From assembly GCA_949126835.1 (NCBI GenBank), contig OX421509.1, forward strand, positions 12,279,420 to 12,343,419: a stretch of DNA of 64,000 nucleotides, written 5' to 3'. Positions within the stretch are counted from its first letter, which is position 1, and the number at the start of each line of letters is the position of its first letter. The translations under genes and the position numbers were made by a program. Under the pieces are notes generated by a model, which did not search any database, had not been told where the DNA came from, and was given only the letters and a program-made list of their open reading frames with translations. Shown here piece by piece: positions 22,501 to 37,500 of this stretch. This DNA comes from Anisus vortex (taxonomy: Eukaryota; Mollusca; Gastropoda; Planorbidae).

Positions 22501-25500
22501 CTGGTTAGCACGGCTTGTCGTAAGGTTAGTACACAAAGGGTCTGCCTTCACCACGACCCGGGTTCTAGACTATTTATCCCTGCAGGAGTTTCGGACCGAG
22601 GACACCAAAAATCTTCCAACTAGAAGGAACGCCTGTAAAAATATTTAGTAAACGTATTAGTTATTGAAGTGTTACTTTTCCAAATTTCCTGTGTCCGAAA
22701 TTCAAATGTCTAATATCCAATTGTCAACTATTGAAATGTCCAAAATCAAATGTCCACTATTCAAATATCTACTATTCAAATGTCCACTATTCAAATGTCT
22801 AGGCGGTAACCAGTAACCCAGCTATGTAGAGCCTGTCTTTTCGACTTCTATTTTTCAGCATGGGCGAAGAGTCCGGTCAATGCTACGTGTTCAGGGGCGT
22901 CGGCTACTTCCGGCTGATCGTCGTACTGGTGGAGTCGAGCTTGTCCACAGCCAGCTTCATGGCCTTGCCGCTGGACATGTGGTCGAACAACTACTTCCTG
23001 TTGGTCGCTAAGTAAGTCTCTGGCCTAAACCAAGTACAGCAACCTTTGTTAGATTACGATGGAGGCACTCTCCCTGTGGAGACTGTGTGCCCACCAGAAC
23101 ACTGGCTTGTCTATCTATAGAGTATGACGGCTAGTGTCCGAACCATGCTGTATTATGCTGGCAATGCGTGGTATTTTTATTTAATATGATATTTCTCATG
23201 CAGCTCAATATTTCCCGTCTCACGCATACACACAAATGGTTAGAACAAACCAGTTTTCCTCAGGTGAGGAGATGAAAATGTGTATTGTGCGAATTAAGTG
23301 ATGTGGTCCTATAAAGTCTTCTGAAGAAGTTTCAACTGTCTACATATAGTGTCTTCCTAGAAACCGATGTTATTTGTAGGCGGGGTTGTTTGGCTTCCAC
23401 CACATTTACCAAAACATCCCACAAAGTCGGTACCTATATGATAGTTTAATAGAAATAGGGGTGGGGGAGCTCGTTGGACCCAATAGTCCATCAAGACCCT
23501 TCCTAGAGAAAGTGGATTTTGATTATTATGGAGGAAGGGGGGGATAGTCTGTCGGCTATTCAAACGCCTTCAACACAAAATCTTTATCTTGGACAAACGT
23601 GCTCAGCGAGACAATTCCCTTATCAACATACAGACAAGGCTTTTGTTATTGTTAAGTCGCGCGGCCGACTGTCGACCCTACCTATTGGCTTTAGACAAAG
23701 GCTATCGACGGCTGTGAATTATTTGATACCGATAACCTGGACAGGACAAACAAACTTACCCTGTGTTGCGGCATAATAACCCGCCCAAAAGAATCCTGCA
23801 AGACACCGTAGAAGATGGACGTCGGAGAGGCCCGTCAGCGGAAATGCTGATTTAACAACAAAAAATATTGGATAGGGCTGGAGTTGACTCAACTATTGAC
23901 AACCGCTCAAGATAGGCAAAAGTGGAGAAGGTTGACTGCTGAGGTGTCAAATCGCTCTCCCCAACGACCACAATGGTCAAGAGATTGATGACGATGATTG
24001 TGAATCCTAGATTCGATGCCGAGACATCGGAAACGGCCGCCCGAGCGCGCTATCGATAGACCACAGTGTTGTATTGTAAAGTTTGTCTGTATTTGGCCTT
24101 GAGCTCCCATCATACAATTCTATCAATTTCAGGCTACTCTATTACTTTATCAGATCTGTAAATATAGAATTGATTAAAAGTCAAGATTGTAGATAAATGT
24201 TCCAACTCCAACTCCGACTCCTCAGTTTTTTGTACTTCCAACTCCAACTCCGACTCCGACACCAGGTACCAAAATTTCCTCCGACTCCGACTCTTCGACT
24301 CCGACTCCGACTGATAAACGGTAGATAAATGTTCCAACTCCAACTCCGACTCCGACTCCTCAGCTTTTTGTACTTCCGACTCCAACTCCGACTCCGACTC
24401 CAGGTACCCAAAATTCCTCCGACTCCGACTCTTCGACTCCGACCCCGACTCCGACTCCACAGCCCTGATAATGGGACACGATTGCCCGAGCGGCAGCGGT
24501 GCTTGACTGGCATTAGCTTGAATCGCCACACATTTCCCCAATATGTTATAACTATACACACAAAAAAACATGAAGTCTGCGTAACGTGACCTAAAGATCA
24601 ACTTGATCTGATGGGAATACTAAAGACTTTGAGTGTGGGTGGGTGTGTGTGTGTGTGGGGGGGGGGGGTCATTGATAGTGTCATTGTTTCATTCAAAGCT
24701 AGACTTATCTTCATGCAGGACTGTAATTTTTTTTTTAAATCAATTATTTGACAATACGAAAACCAACTAGCCAAGTGAAAAAGTGAAAATGTATATTTAA
24801 CAGAAGGAGCTCGGTAATACAGATTATTGCCAGTCAAGCAGGTTTCGTCGCTGTACGGTTAGACTTTACCATTGGAGGTCACAGGTTCCAGTGGGACAAT
24901 CAAATCTACAAGACCGGGGAGGCAATCAGATACACGTTCAACGCGTAAGGATGGGTTCAAATCCTTTTATATTAACTTTGCAAACGTTTTCTTTTTTTTT
25001 TTTTATGTTTCTTTGTATAGAAGCTAGATCGAATCTTCGGAAGGCTTATTGACATACTTTCCCACAATGTCATCTCAGCTGGAATTTGCAAACGACTACA
25101 TGTCATTATTCTTTCACATGTTCGTCCATGGCTGCATGTCATTATTCTTTCACATGTTCATGTACACACCCCACCCAAACTGTTTATTTCATTACACTCT
25201 ATATTGCGTTATTTAAAAATCCCTTTTAACGCATTTTAAATCATTTTTAAAACGCGGATAACTGACATAAATTGAAATGTATTGCTTCCATTCTTTTGGT
25301 CCTGTCATTTTGACGGGCATGAAAACTAATATAGATGCTGAATATTTTGGTCAATATTATTTGAATAGTACAATTTCAAAAAGATGTAAAAAAAAATTTG
25401 GGGTAAAAAAAAGTGTATCCCCACTATTTTCTAGAAAATGTGTTCATTTTTCTGCTGGTTTGTAGGTCAACATCCGTAATGTTCTAACTCCTCGGGAAAT

Positions 25501-28500
25501 ACTTGATTAATAAAATATGACACCTCTATCAACAGATGCTGAATTGTGACGTTAAAAATGTTTGATTGCTATACAATTTGTTTTAGTTGACTCAGCACTT
25601 TTCACTTATAACATATTTGGTCATGTACTTATGCTAGTCCGTATCATTTACCTTATTTTTTTTTTCAGTAATCAAGTACGTACTTTGGAATTTTGTGATC
25701 ATGACGATTTCAGCTCCCTCATCAGTAAGCGACTTAACTTACTTACTCACTTAATTCTCTTCGCTCCCATTGGATTACAAAACTCCTCAATGTCTCTCTG
25801 TCCCGGGCAAGCGACTAGTAGTAGTTGTATCATCATAACTATTATAATATAATAACCTCTTCGGAATGCTAATTGGCCATTTTCATGTCGTCGTTAGCAC
25901 TAAGGCGTGTTTGCCAGTCTATCAAATTTCCAGACCCCACATTTCCCATACCTCAACTTTCAAAAAAAACCTTTAGACTATATGTTTTTGGGGGCGGGGA
26001 GACTAGGAAGCGGAAATTACATTACACATGTTGGTGCACAATTTTCAAATCCATATTGAGTGTATTTGACCGACACTTTATGTCCCTATCTATAGATTTG
26101 TTATGTAATCAATTTAGTATTATATTATTTCTGCACATTTCTGTGGTAAGTTTTTGTTCTATAAATAATAATTTTTTTTTTAACGGCCATTTTAAAATTA
26201 ACACTCTGTATTGTTTCATCTGAAATAGCAAAATAGTAAAATTGAAATTTCTCATAACTAGGTTTTAGATAGTGAATGGCTAAAACACACATAGCTAAGA
26301 GACTATTTCTCCGATTTTGAAACGATTTTCACCATTGAATTCAACATTCAAATCAAAATAATGGTTTCTACACAATCAAAATGACCCTAGGGAACAATGC
26401 GACTCAAATCTTAGTGGAAGGTCACATTTGTTTATAAAAAATTATCAAAAAATTAAAAATTTCGCAATGTGTCAATAAATGTGTTAGCATGTTCGACTTC
26501 GCAGGTGCGTCAGTCGACGCCGTGAGCCCGATAGGAGTCATCCTGAGCAACTGCCGGAACGAGGTCGACAGCAAGCTGTGTCCGCCCAGCAACAACAGCT
26601 TTGCCTCTGTCAGGACACGTGATGACCTGACGGCAGGTCAGTGTCCTTCCTTCATGATGTATAGAAATCAGTAGCATCGTTAAGGGAAGACAACTGGGTG
26701 TCGACTGTGGACCTAACCTTGTCCAGAAATAACTACATTTTATTTTTTCGTAAAATCTATGATTAAATGTTCTTATTGGGAAAGTAAAAGCAAAGTCTCC
26801 TCTTCGGTCCAAATTGATCATAGGGGAGTGTTTACCAGTTTCTGTGGCCACGGCATACTAGGTGATTGTGTGGCCAGTACAATGCACAGCCGGCCTTTAC
26901 TTTACTCCCCAAACTAAGGTCAGGTACACATCAGACCTGGGTAGAGTCAGGGACTCCCTTAGTTCCCGTGAAACAAATCCTAACCTGCACCAGGATTCGA
27001 ACCCAGAACTTTTAACGAACAATGAACAATATTTGTTAGCCACTTAGTACAAAACTACAATAAGGTCAGACAAATTCTAGCATTAGAATCGGATCGCTAG
27101 TCGAACGCCACTGTGCCCCATATATTTTTATTAAAGATGCACATATTTTAAGTGAGGTCTCAATGTTTATACACCCCCTGCCCCCCCCCCCCCCTTAGCG
27201 CATATCCTCACACCTGTCTAACCCCCTCTCCCTCTCCTGGTGATCAAAATAATTCATTATTACTTCCCTTGTTTGCTAATTGTGTAAACTCTAACTCAAA
27301 AGAGATATAGATTATAATTCTAAATTCAAATTTTTAACATGACTTTCCAAATTACCCAGTTCAATGTCATTGTCCGCTGACCTTAATCTTATCCCATCTT
27401 ATATATTACAGACGCTCCTTCTATATAGAAGATTATTGCGTCCTACGCTTATCCGTGGTCCGAGTCTAGTCTTGCATTTTTATTAGTGTTTTAAATGATA
27501 TTAAGTTACTGGTTTTCTTAGCTTGTTCAGACAACCCATTCCATGCTCGAATGCCAAATGTACCATAACAACTTTTTAACCCTTCCCGTACCGACCTACT
27601 TCTATCTATGCTGCCTTCAGTTCCGCTATATACGCGCCCGGGACTGTAAGGGTTAACCTGTAACAGTGGACATAAGAATATATGTCTATGTCTTACGGTC
27701 GTTTGCAGAAATGCTGGTCGGCGAAAGGCACCTGGGGACGGAGTACGTCACGCTTCACCACTCACGCTGGGGCACCAACGCCATGTACTACGTCATCGGA
27801 CATCACAGGCAGACGACCGTGAATGTCACCCTGGGTGAGACCATCAACACCAGTTTGATCGACCAGCGAGACTGGTTTGTGGTAAGTTGGGCACCTTTTT
27901 TTTGTTTTTGTTTTTTAAATGTGTCGACATCGTCTCTAAAGAGTGGCAATACATAGTTGATGCACATAATACTGTTTCTATAGCTTATTGTGCTTCCGGG
28001 TTATCAAAGAAAACCGAAACCAGACAGTAATGTTTACTTTGATGGCGTTACATGCCTGTAGAGCAGTGGTTCTTAACCGGTGCTCCGCGGAGCACAGGTA
28101 GTTGCAAGTGCTCCGCGAAATTATGAAACTTAAAATTTAATTTTCCCTCACTTACTTTTTCTGATTAAGCTGAACAAATGCTTATAATAGGTAGTCCAAA
28201 CGGGAAAAAATCGGACTTTTTGCCTATTTTTACTGTTTTTGTAACGAAGTTTTGACTCAATTGAACTACATAAATGCTACATAAATAAAATTTATATGTG
28301 ATTAAACTTGAAGCCTTTATCTAACAAAATATTTAACTTTTAAACTTATTAAATGTATTTAAAAAAGGGTTTTGTGTGTTTGAATAGTGGGGTGTTGGGG
28401 TCGTTTTGGCAGCGGCTTTCAAAACGGGTCAGTAAATTTCCGTTCTCCCTCGTTCGTTTCATTCATGAAAACGAAATAGTGAATCAATTTCTATGCTGTC

Positions 28501-31500
28501 TTGAGCTTACCGAACGTTCGACAGGACAAGATGTCTTTGATTCTATTTCTGCCTATTTCGAACAATTCAAAATATCATGGGAGTTGTGTGTGGGAATTTG
28601 TACGGACGGTGCTCCATCAATCGTAGGCTCTTTAAAAGGGTTTGTGACTCTTGCCAAGAAAAAAAACGCCAATATTATATCTACTCACTGTTTTTTGCAC
28701 AGAGAATCTCTGGTGTCCAAAACATTACCAGTAGCATTAAAACCTGTGCTAGACAAAGTTGTAAATATGGTAAACTTCATAAAATCGAGACCTTTGAAAA
28801 TACGCGTCTTTAAAAATCTTTGCATCTCTATGGAAGCCAAGTACGAATCTTTGCTTTTGCATTCTGAAGTGAGATGGTTATCCAGAGGAAAAGTGTTACG
28901 TCGTTTCTTAGAACTGAAGGATGAATTGATGACCTTTTTCCAAAATGAAAATATGAATGATTTTGTGGAATATCTTCAAAATGACATTTGGTGTGCTAAA
29001 TTGGCATATTTAGCTCATAATTTTGATTATATAAATTGTGTTAATACCAGCCTTCAAGGAAAAAAAGAATTTTTTTTAACTTCGACCGACAAATTGACAG
29101 CCTTTCGGAAAAAAGGTATTTTTTTTTTGGAAAATCGTTTGTTGGAGAAAAAGAAAGTAGATATCTTTCCTTCTCTTAATGATAACACTTCCGACGAAAT
29201 TATTTCAGCAGTAACAGAGCATTTAACTTTATTAGAAGAAAAGATTGAATTTTATTTTCCATCAATAAACGTAGAAACATATGACTGGATACGTAATCCC
29301 TTTGCCACGGTTGATACATCAAATAGTAAGTTGTCATACCAAGAAGAAGAAGAATTAATCAACCTATCATCGAATCGTACACGGGTTAAAATACAAATTT
29401 CCGAAATGGTTCTGGAGGAATTTTGGATCTTTGTGCAACAAGAATACTCAGCTCTCTCCGTGAAGGCACTTAAAATCTTGTTGGAATTTTCAACATCATA
29501 TTTGTGTGAACTCGGTTTCTCGATAGTCACCAACATAAAAACTAAAAAACGAGCAACACTTACTAATTTGGATGAAGAATTGAGGGTAGCTATTTCTAAA
29601 ATTAGGCCTGAAATTTGTTAAAACCGTCAAGCTCAGGTTTCACATTAAATCCTTTTATTTTTCTGAATTAAATTTTGCTCAATGTTATTTTTTTACTTAT
29701 AAAATTTATGTTTATAAAAAATGTGTTTGTCATGTTATAATTTTAAACTCTTATGTTATAATCTTTTATTTTCAATAAAAGTCGTACGTATGTGTATTTG
29801 TTTGTTTTTTTTACTCCTTGATTTTGGTGCTCCCCAAATTTTTGTCATCATCAAACGTGCTCCCCGACTTCAAAAGGTTAAGAACCACTGCTGTAGAGTT
29901 TCGCAGCCACCTTGGCCACTAGGGGATTTGTGTGACAACGCTTCTCTAAAAAACAGATTCAACGTACCCCTACCAAAACGGGTTGACCGATATACAGCGC
30001 AATTTAATGATTAATATAGAATTTCTGTAAAGTAGAAGTTGAAACAAATGTAAGCTTAACGACTGCGGCATGTGCTACTTAAATCTCCAGCCTCCCATTC
30101 CCACCCCCACCCCGATTTTGTTTCGTATGTCTTTTAGAAAATTTAGTGCGCAAATAACTGGTGCGTTAGAGTTAAAGTTTGTGTCTGAGCTATAATCTTC
30201 TTCCGATTTTGAATACACATGCTACTCAAATAATTTGCTGTGTTCGACATTACATTTCTGATGTGTTCATCTCTAAGTCGGAGATGAAACAACATGTGCA
30301 GCAGTTTAATTGATCGCGTAAATCTCATTCCTCATCTACCCCCCGCCATGGGGTTGAAAATTCGAAAGAATGTGTTGTATGTGCCAAGTTTCATCTCGAC
30401 AGCAGGACGGAAACTGGGTGACTGGGTCGATTTACCGAACGAAAGAGCGGATCGGTTGATCGTTGGCCCGCCAGATACTTTTTGCTAAGTTATATATAAA
30501 TTATAAATGATTAACAGAAGAGAAGTTGAATTGTAGTGATAGTGTCGTTTTTTTTTTGTTTGTAAATCCAAATGTTACATTGATGTATCATTTTGTAACC
30601 CAAAAATGTTACATTAAGGTGTCATTTTGTAACCCAATTAGTCTTAACCCAAGTGTTGAAAAAGGGTGTCCTTTTGTAAAACCTTATTACCAGATAGAAC
30701 CCGACCAGAAAGTGGCCCACATTGTCAGCGACAAGAATGTTCAGGTGGTCTACATCCTTCACTCGCCAGAATGCAGCACCGGCATGAAAGAGGCGGTCAT
30801 GTGTCTGCTGGTGCCAACCCAGATGTTTTTCACTCGATACCACTGGCTGTAAGTTCGAAAACAAACAACAAATTCGAATATAGAGGCCGACCGAAATTCA
30901 GTTTTGGTTTCGGCACTAAAAGCTGGCAAATGGTCTCTTTTCGGTGTGGTTTCGGTCTCGCCGAAAGGTTAGCTTTCAGTTAGCTTTCGGTTTCGGCGGA
31001 AACTGATATTGACTTTCGGTCACCAGACGAATATATTTTTTAATTTTCAAAATTTTTACTGCAACGCTATTACTCTGCTTATCGTTAATTTCATTTGGTC
31101 GGCCTCTACATCGAATATAGGGTGGTACAGGCCAAAGTTAAACCAGAAGTATTTAGCCAAGTATCCCGTCGTACCAGATTGATTCTTGGGCCGTTGAAAC
31201 AGCGTTCACCAGTCTCTGTAGCCAAGGCATAATATGGGATTGTAAGACCATCACAATGCCCAGCCGCTTTTTATTTACCCCAACTAAGGTACACTTCTGG
31301 TACACATCAGAGCTGGGTAGACCCAGGTACAATTTCCAGACCCGAGAACATATCCTAGCCTTCACCAGGATTCGAACCTAGAACCTTCGGTACGCTAGCG
31401 GAACGCGCGTTGTCACCATACATACCCCTCCCGCATAAGTATTAGGTAAGCCAAAAATGTTATAATCAATATAAAAAAAACATCGAATATAGGGCCGCAC

Positions 31501-34500
31501 ATCCCAACGTTAAACAAGAAGTCTTAGGTCAGACAAAAATGTTATAATCAATCTTTAAAAAAACGTTGAATATAGGGCCGCACATCAAGAATTTAAACTA
31601 GAAGTATTAGCTTAGACAGAAATGTTATAATCAATATTTAAAAATCGGAATATAGGGCCGCACATCCCTACGTTAAACCAGAAGTAGTAAGTAAGCCAGA
31701 AATGGTAGACTTAACCAGACCTATTATAAAAGGTTAAAAAGCAGAAATATTAGCTTGAATCAAAGTTTGAGTGAAATCAAAAGTATTAGGTATCCCAAAA
31801 TTATTAGGTTTAAATCCAAAAGAATTGGTTCAATTAAAATAATTAGGTAAAAAAAAAAGATAATTGTTTTAGCCGAATATTTCGGAAAGGCCAGAAGTAT
31901 TAGATGAATATGAAATAGGAAGTATTAGGTTTACCGGAAGTATAAGGTGTAAACCAGACGTATTAGGTAAACCAGCAGTATTGGCTGACCGAAAAGTATT
32001 AGCTAAACCGTAAGTATTAGGTAAACCGTAAGTATTAGGTAAACCAGAAGTATTAGGTAAACCGGTAGAATTAGGTAAACCAGAAGTATTAGGTAAACCA
32101 GAAATATTAGGTAAACCAGAAGTCTTAGGTAAACCAGAAGTCTTAGGTAAACCAGAAGTATTAAGTAAAACAGAAGTAATTAGGTAAACCAGAAGTTTGA
32201 GGTAAAACAGAACTATTAGGTAAACAATTTGTATTAAGCAGACCACAACTATTTGGTAAACCAGACGTATTAGTTAATACCAGACGTATCATAACGTTTA
32301 TTGCTTCAGTGTTTAGCTCAATGTTAATATAACTTCACTTTTTATTTTACTTATATATAATGCATAATTCTTTCGTTTTTCTAGCAACTGGAAGACTTCT
32401 AGTTTTTATATGACCTTTGACATTTTGATAGTTATTAAACTGTCTTACGTATCCAGCTTGTACCTGGACGGGAAACGCCTCTCGGTGAATTCGTAAGTTT
32501 CCTGACTTTTTGTTGTTTTCTAAGCCAGTGGTCTCCAAACTACGGCCCGCGGGCCGGATGCGGCCCTCGACGCCCTCTCATCCTGCCCTTGTAGACTTTT
32601 TTATCTACTAAATGTGTTATTAAATAATAACTGAATACAATAATATTTTTAAAAATAATTAAAAGCAACAACCATGTTTTGATTCTCTTTTATTTGAACT
32701 CGACTATGTAGTAGGCCCCCGAAATGCTGTTTTTATTGTTTATGCGGCCCTCGTGCTGAAAAGTTTGGAGACCCCTGGTCTAAACTGATATTTTATATTA
32801 TTGTTATTGTTTAATTTCTGCAAGAGTTGGAGCCTATTAAAGGCAGCTCAAAATCCATTTTTTTTTTATCATAGTGTATAATAGCTATTAGTAAAAAAAA
32901 GTTCATTTGAATCTGGTAGAAAAACGTGTGAACTAAAGTTGGCAACTCCGAAATTCGACCCGTTGGATGAAACGCGTCCATGTCCTAGATATTAAAAACT
33001 TTGATGTTGGTCGGCCGAAAATTCAAAGTCTTATCTTATCTTATATATTTAGGACGCTCCTTCTATAAAGAAGATTATTGCGTCCTACACTGTTCCGCAT
33101 CATACAAATGGGGGCTTAGACCAATGAAAATTTAAAACGCGTTCATCACAGAATTTTTTTTTCATTGCAGTGGGATTCAAACAAAATATTAAAAAGATAC
33201 CCTTATCTTATCTTAAATTCTATAACAAAGATCTACATATCATGCTAGTTCGCCCACAATGTCTTAGCCATCTTTTAGAAATACTTTGTTTTCAATTAAC
33301 TTTTCTGGAGGGTTTAATCCAAACTTATAAATTATAAATGTCGTCAAATTCAGTTTAAAAAAAAACAAAAAAACTGATTCAGCAAATTAAAAATGTATGA
33401 GAATGCGCTTTCAATAAAAAAGGGTTGATTTGTTTCAAGTGCTAAAAACTGAAAGTTACTTACGTTTGAAGAGGGTTTGAGGTTAGTCCATCGATGAAGC
33501 TGCTATTTGCCTTGTGAAGGTGTTCAGATGCAATCCATTTGTGTTTTTTTTGTATTAACGAGTAGTAGAAGCTCTAAGAGTAAGACCGGTGGAGTTTTTC
33601 TTTTGTGGGACGAAGTCTAATCAGTTGTGTTTTTTTTATTTTCTGGCAACACAATCCCCAAACGCGTCATGTTTCTGTACATATTACTACTTTTATAGGC
33701 TCCTATGCCTAAATGCTTTGTAGTTAGGCTAAAAAGGTTATATATATATGTGTGTGTGTGCGTGCGTGTGTGCGTGCGTGCGTGTGGGTGTGTGCGTGCG
33801 TGCGTGCGTGTGTGTGTGTGGATTCCGAGCCCCATTGGTTAATTTTAAGACACGTGAACTTATTGCCTCATATCTTTATTTTTGCGATCTCGCTTCACGC
33901 GCATATGTCCTCCCTAGCAGTGTGGTTAGTGTTATCCGACTGCCATGTGGGCGACCTGAGTTCAATTTCCCACTGATATCTTTTGTATTTCTTTTTCTAC
34001 TCTGTTTCTATTTCCATCAATAATACTTCTTTTTTTAACCCTTACAGTCCCGGGCGCGTATATAGCGGAACTGAAGGCAGCATAGATATAAGTATGTCGG
34101 TACGGGAAGGGTTAAGATTGTAAAGAATTTCAGAGCTTAAAGCTTTCCTAAAATCATTTCAGTAAGTAAAATCTAACAATTATATTTTAGACGCAAGCGG
34201 GAGACGGGTGTTCGATTCTATTCCAGTGATATAAATAGTGCTTGCTTTTTGTGAAATATAAAAAACATGCCTATTGTTAACCCGATAACAATAATATTAA
34301 TTTTAAATTACGTTCCTAAAAAGTTTCAGTAAAAAATAATTGTATTAAATGTAATTTTCTCCCCGAGCAACGGCGGGGAATTCAGCTTGTATATATATAT
34401 ATATATATATATATATTTCACTTTCTGCTCAGATTGAAATGGACTCCTGTGAGTGGGAACAGCACCTGGAGGGTTGGTCAACTCTCGCTCCGCGGCACCG

Positions 34501-37500
34501 CCCATTACCTGTTACAACGGAACAGCCAACCTTTCGGCTGCTACCTGCACGTGAAGGGACTGTTCACGGCCGCCATGCACTTTGTTGGATTGAAAACACG
34601 TGTGAGTACTCGAGCTACCGCTCATTCGATTACAGGAAACATCTGATGATGCCAGACCCGAACCGGTTGTATTTTCGGTAGAGTTTGGCAAGCAGTCTAA
34701 AGTTGTTGTATTCCAGCACGTTCGGCTGGCGTACAGAAGGTTCTGGGTTCGAACTACCAAAAGCTCACTGATAGAACACAAATAGTGTCACCGGCCTGTC
34801 CTGCGGTTAGTACACCTGACTGTTAACAAAGCGATCCGGGTTCTTGCCCAGCCATCTAATCTATCTATTCTATCTAATCTATTTAATCTATCAGTCTTTT
34901 TAATCTCATTAATCTCATTAATCTATCTAATCTGTCTAATCTATCTAATCTATCTAATCTATCTATTTAATCTATCTAATCTATCTAATCTATCTAATCT
35001 ATCTATCTAATCTATCTAATCTATCTAATCTATCTAATCTATCTAATCTGTCTAATCTGTCTAATCTATCTAATCTATCTATTTAATCTATCTAATCTAT
35101 CTAATCTATCTATGTAATAATGTAATCTATCTAATCTATCTAATCTATCTAATCTATCTAATCTATCTAATCTATCTAATCTATCTAATCTATCTAATCT
35201 ATCTAATCTATCTAATCTATCTAATCTATCTAATCTATCTAATCTATCTAATCTATCTAATCTATCTAATCTATCTAATCGATCTAATCGATCTAATCTA
35301 TCTAATCTATCTAATCTATCTAATCTATCTAATCTATCTAATCTATCTAATCTATCTAATCTATCTAATCTATCTAATCTATCTAATCTATCTAATCTAT
35401 CTAATCTATCTAATCTATCTAATCTATCTAATCTATCTAATCTATCTAATCTATCTAATCTATCTAAACTATCTAATATATGTAATCTCTATATAATCTC
35501 TATCTAATCTATATCTGATCTCTCTGATTTATCGAATCTATCTCGTCTATCTCACCTATCATCATACATCTCCCTACAGGAGTGTCAACCATCAGATCAC
35601 CCGGAGTCCCAGTCGATGACCCTGGATGATGATTGCGACGAAGTCATTGACGAAGAGGTGGAGAACGGAATGGGTGAGTGACCGGAGTAATCGATTCCCC
35701 CAGACTTATTAAGATCGTTTTCGATTGATGCTGTACTGTGACAGTAAAAGTGGCTGGGTATAACTGGGTGTGTAAGTCAGGGGTATCCAAACTGCAGCCC
35801 GCGGGCCGCATGTGGCCCACTTAGCCTTCTCATGCGGCCCGCGGAGACCTTTTTAGTTTCGAAAGAAATTATGGAAATGTATCTATATCCTACCGGCGCA
35901 TGCGTGGACGTTATGTTTTAACCGAATTAAAATAGAGGCGCGCAATTGTGCGTTATGTTTTCCAACCTATCACTACATTGAAAAATCCTTATTCGCTGCT
36001 TACTTTTTCAACTTCTGTCTACATTCAATGAGTTGAAATAACGCCATTTAGTGGTGAAGTATGGCACAGGATACATTCAATGAGTTGATATAACGCCATT
36101 TAGTGGTGAAGTATGGCACAGGATACATTCAATGAGTTGATATAACGCCATTTAGTGGTGAAGTATGGCACAGGATACATTCAATGAGTTGATATAACGC
36201 CATTTAGTGGTGAAGTATGGCACAGGATACATTCAATGAGTTGATATAACGCCATTTAGTGGTGAAGTATGGCACAGGATATATTCAATGAGTTGATATA
36301 ACGCCATTTAGTGGTGAAGTATGGCACAGGATACATTCAATGAGTTGATATAACGCCATTTACTGGTGAAGTATGGCACAGGATATATTCAATGAGTTGA
36401 TATAACGCCATTTAGTGGTGAAATATGGCACAGGATACATTCAATGAGTTGATATAACGCCATTTACTGGTGAAGTATGGCACAGGATACATTCAATGAG
36501 TTGATATAACGCCATTTACTGGTGAAGTATGGCACAGGATATATTCAATGAGTTGAAAAAAACATTTGCTGATTATAACTTGGACTAACCTCAGTTGCCT
36601 GACTGTTAATGCAGGAAAGAACATGAGTGGTATATAGTAGTCGGCCCCCGCCTGCTGTTTAATAGTTAATGCGGCCCTCGGGCTGAAAAGTTTGGAGTAA
36701 GTGTAAGTGAAGGCGTCAGACTTCGTGATACACATTGAACTGTATTATTGTAATGTGTTGACCGGGCTTAGTGATCTGATAAACTCTGTGTTATTGTTTA
36801 TGAGACTGACTGGGTATTGTGAGCTGTGTTTGAGTGTGTGAATGACTGGAGTGAGTGAACTAAGCTTATAAAAGTCTGCTACAATGCTCAGATAAACACA
36901 AGGACAAAAAAACAAACTTTCCTTATCCCCTTTGCAAGAACAAATGCATATAAACTCTTTCTTCCCGAGTGGCATTCGGGCATGAAATGGGTTTCCTGAA
37001 CGAACCAGGAAAACCAAGACTCTACTCAGACCACGGATGAGCATAGGGCGCAATAATCTTCTTTATTGAAGGAGCGTCTGTAATGTATAAAATAAGATAC
37101 AAGATACTTCATCCACTAAATGGGTTAATTTTGCATCACAACTTTAAATACAACTAGAGTCTATAAGGCGTGTAGGTTGTACATATTTTTGTCAATGAAT
37201 ATAACACCTGAAAATAAAGATATTGTATTTTTTTAACACTATAATTATTATTTGCTGTTTTATTGTTTTGCTTTCTATTTCTTCATTTTTTTTGTTTTAG
37301 ATGACGACTTTGATCTATTGATTGACGAAGATATAAACGGTAAGACTATTTAGAATTTAACCGTTGCTCTACTTTCTCTCTTTGTAACAACTCGAAGATT
37401 ATTTGTTTACACAACACATACAAACTAAAAGTAGTCGGTCCAAATTGAGCCATAGGGTCGGTGAAGCAGCTTTCACCAGTTTCTGTGGCCACGGCATACT

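Noticed and set aside
24134..24601. Ser-Glu-rich ORF on the minus strand
   Set aside because: By-product of the CCGACT repeat array.
28577..28813. Overlapping ORFs within the hAT element (also 29252-29536 minus)
   Set aside because: Shadows of the transposase frame.
33745..34023. Cys/Val-rich ORFs
   Set aside because: Translation of a TG/CGTG microsatellite.
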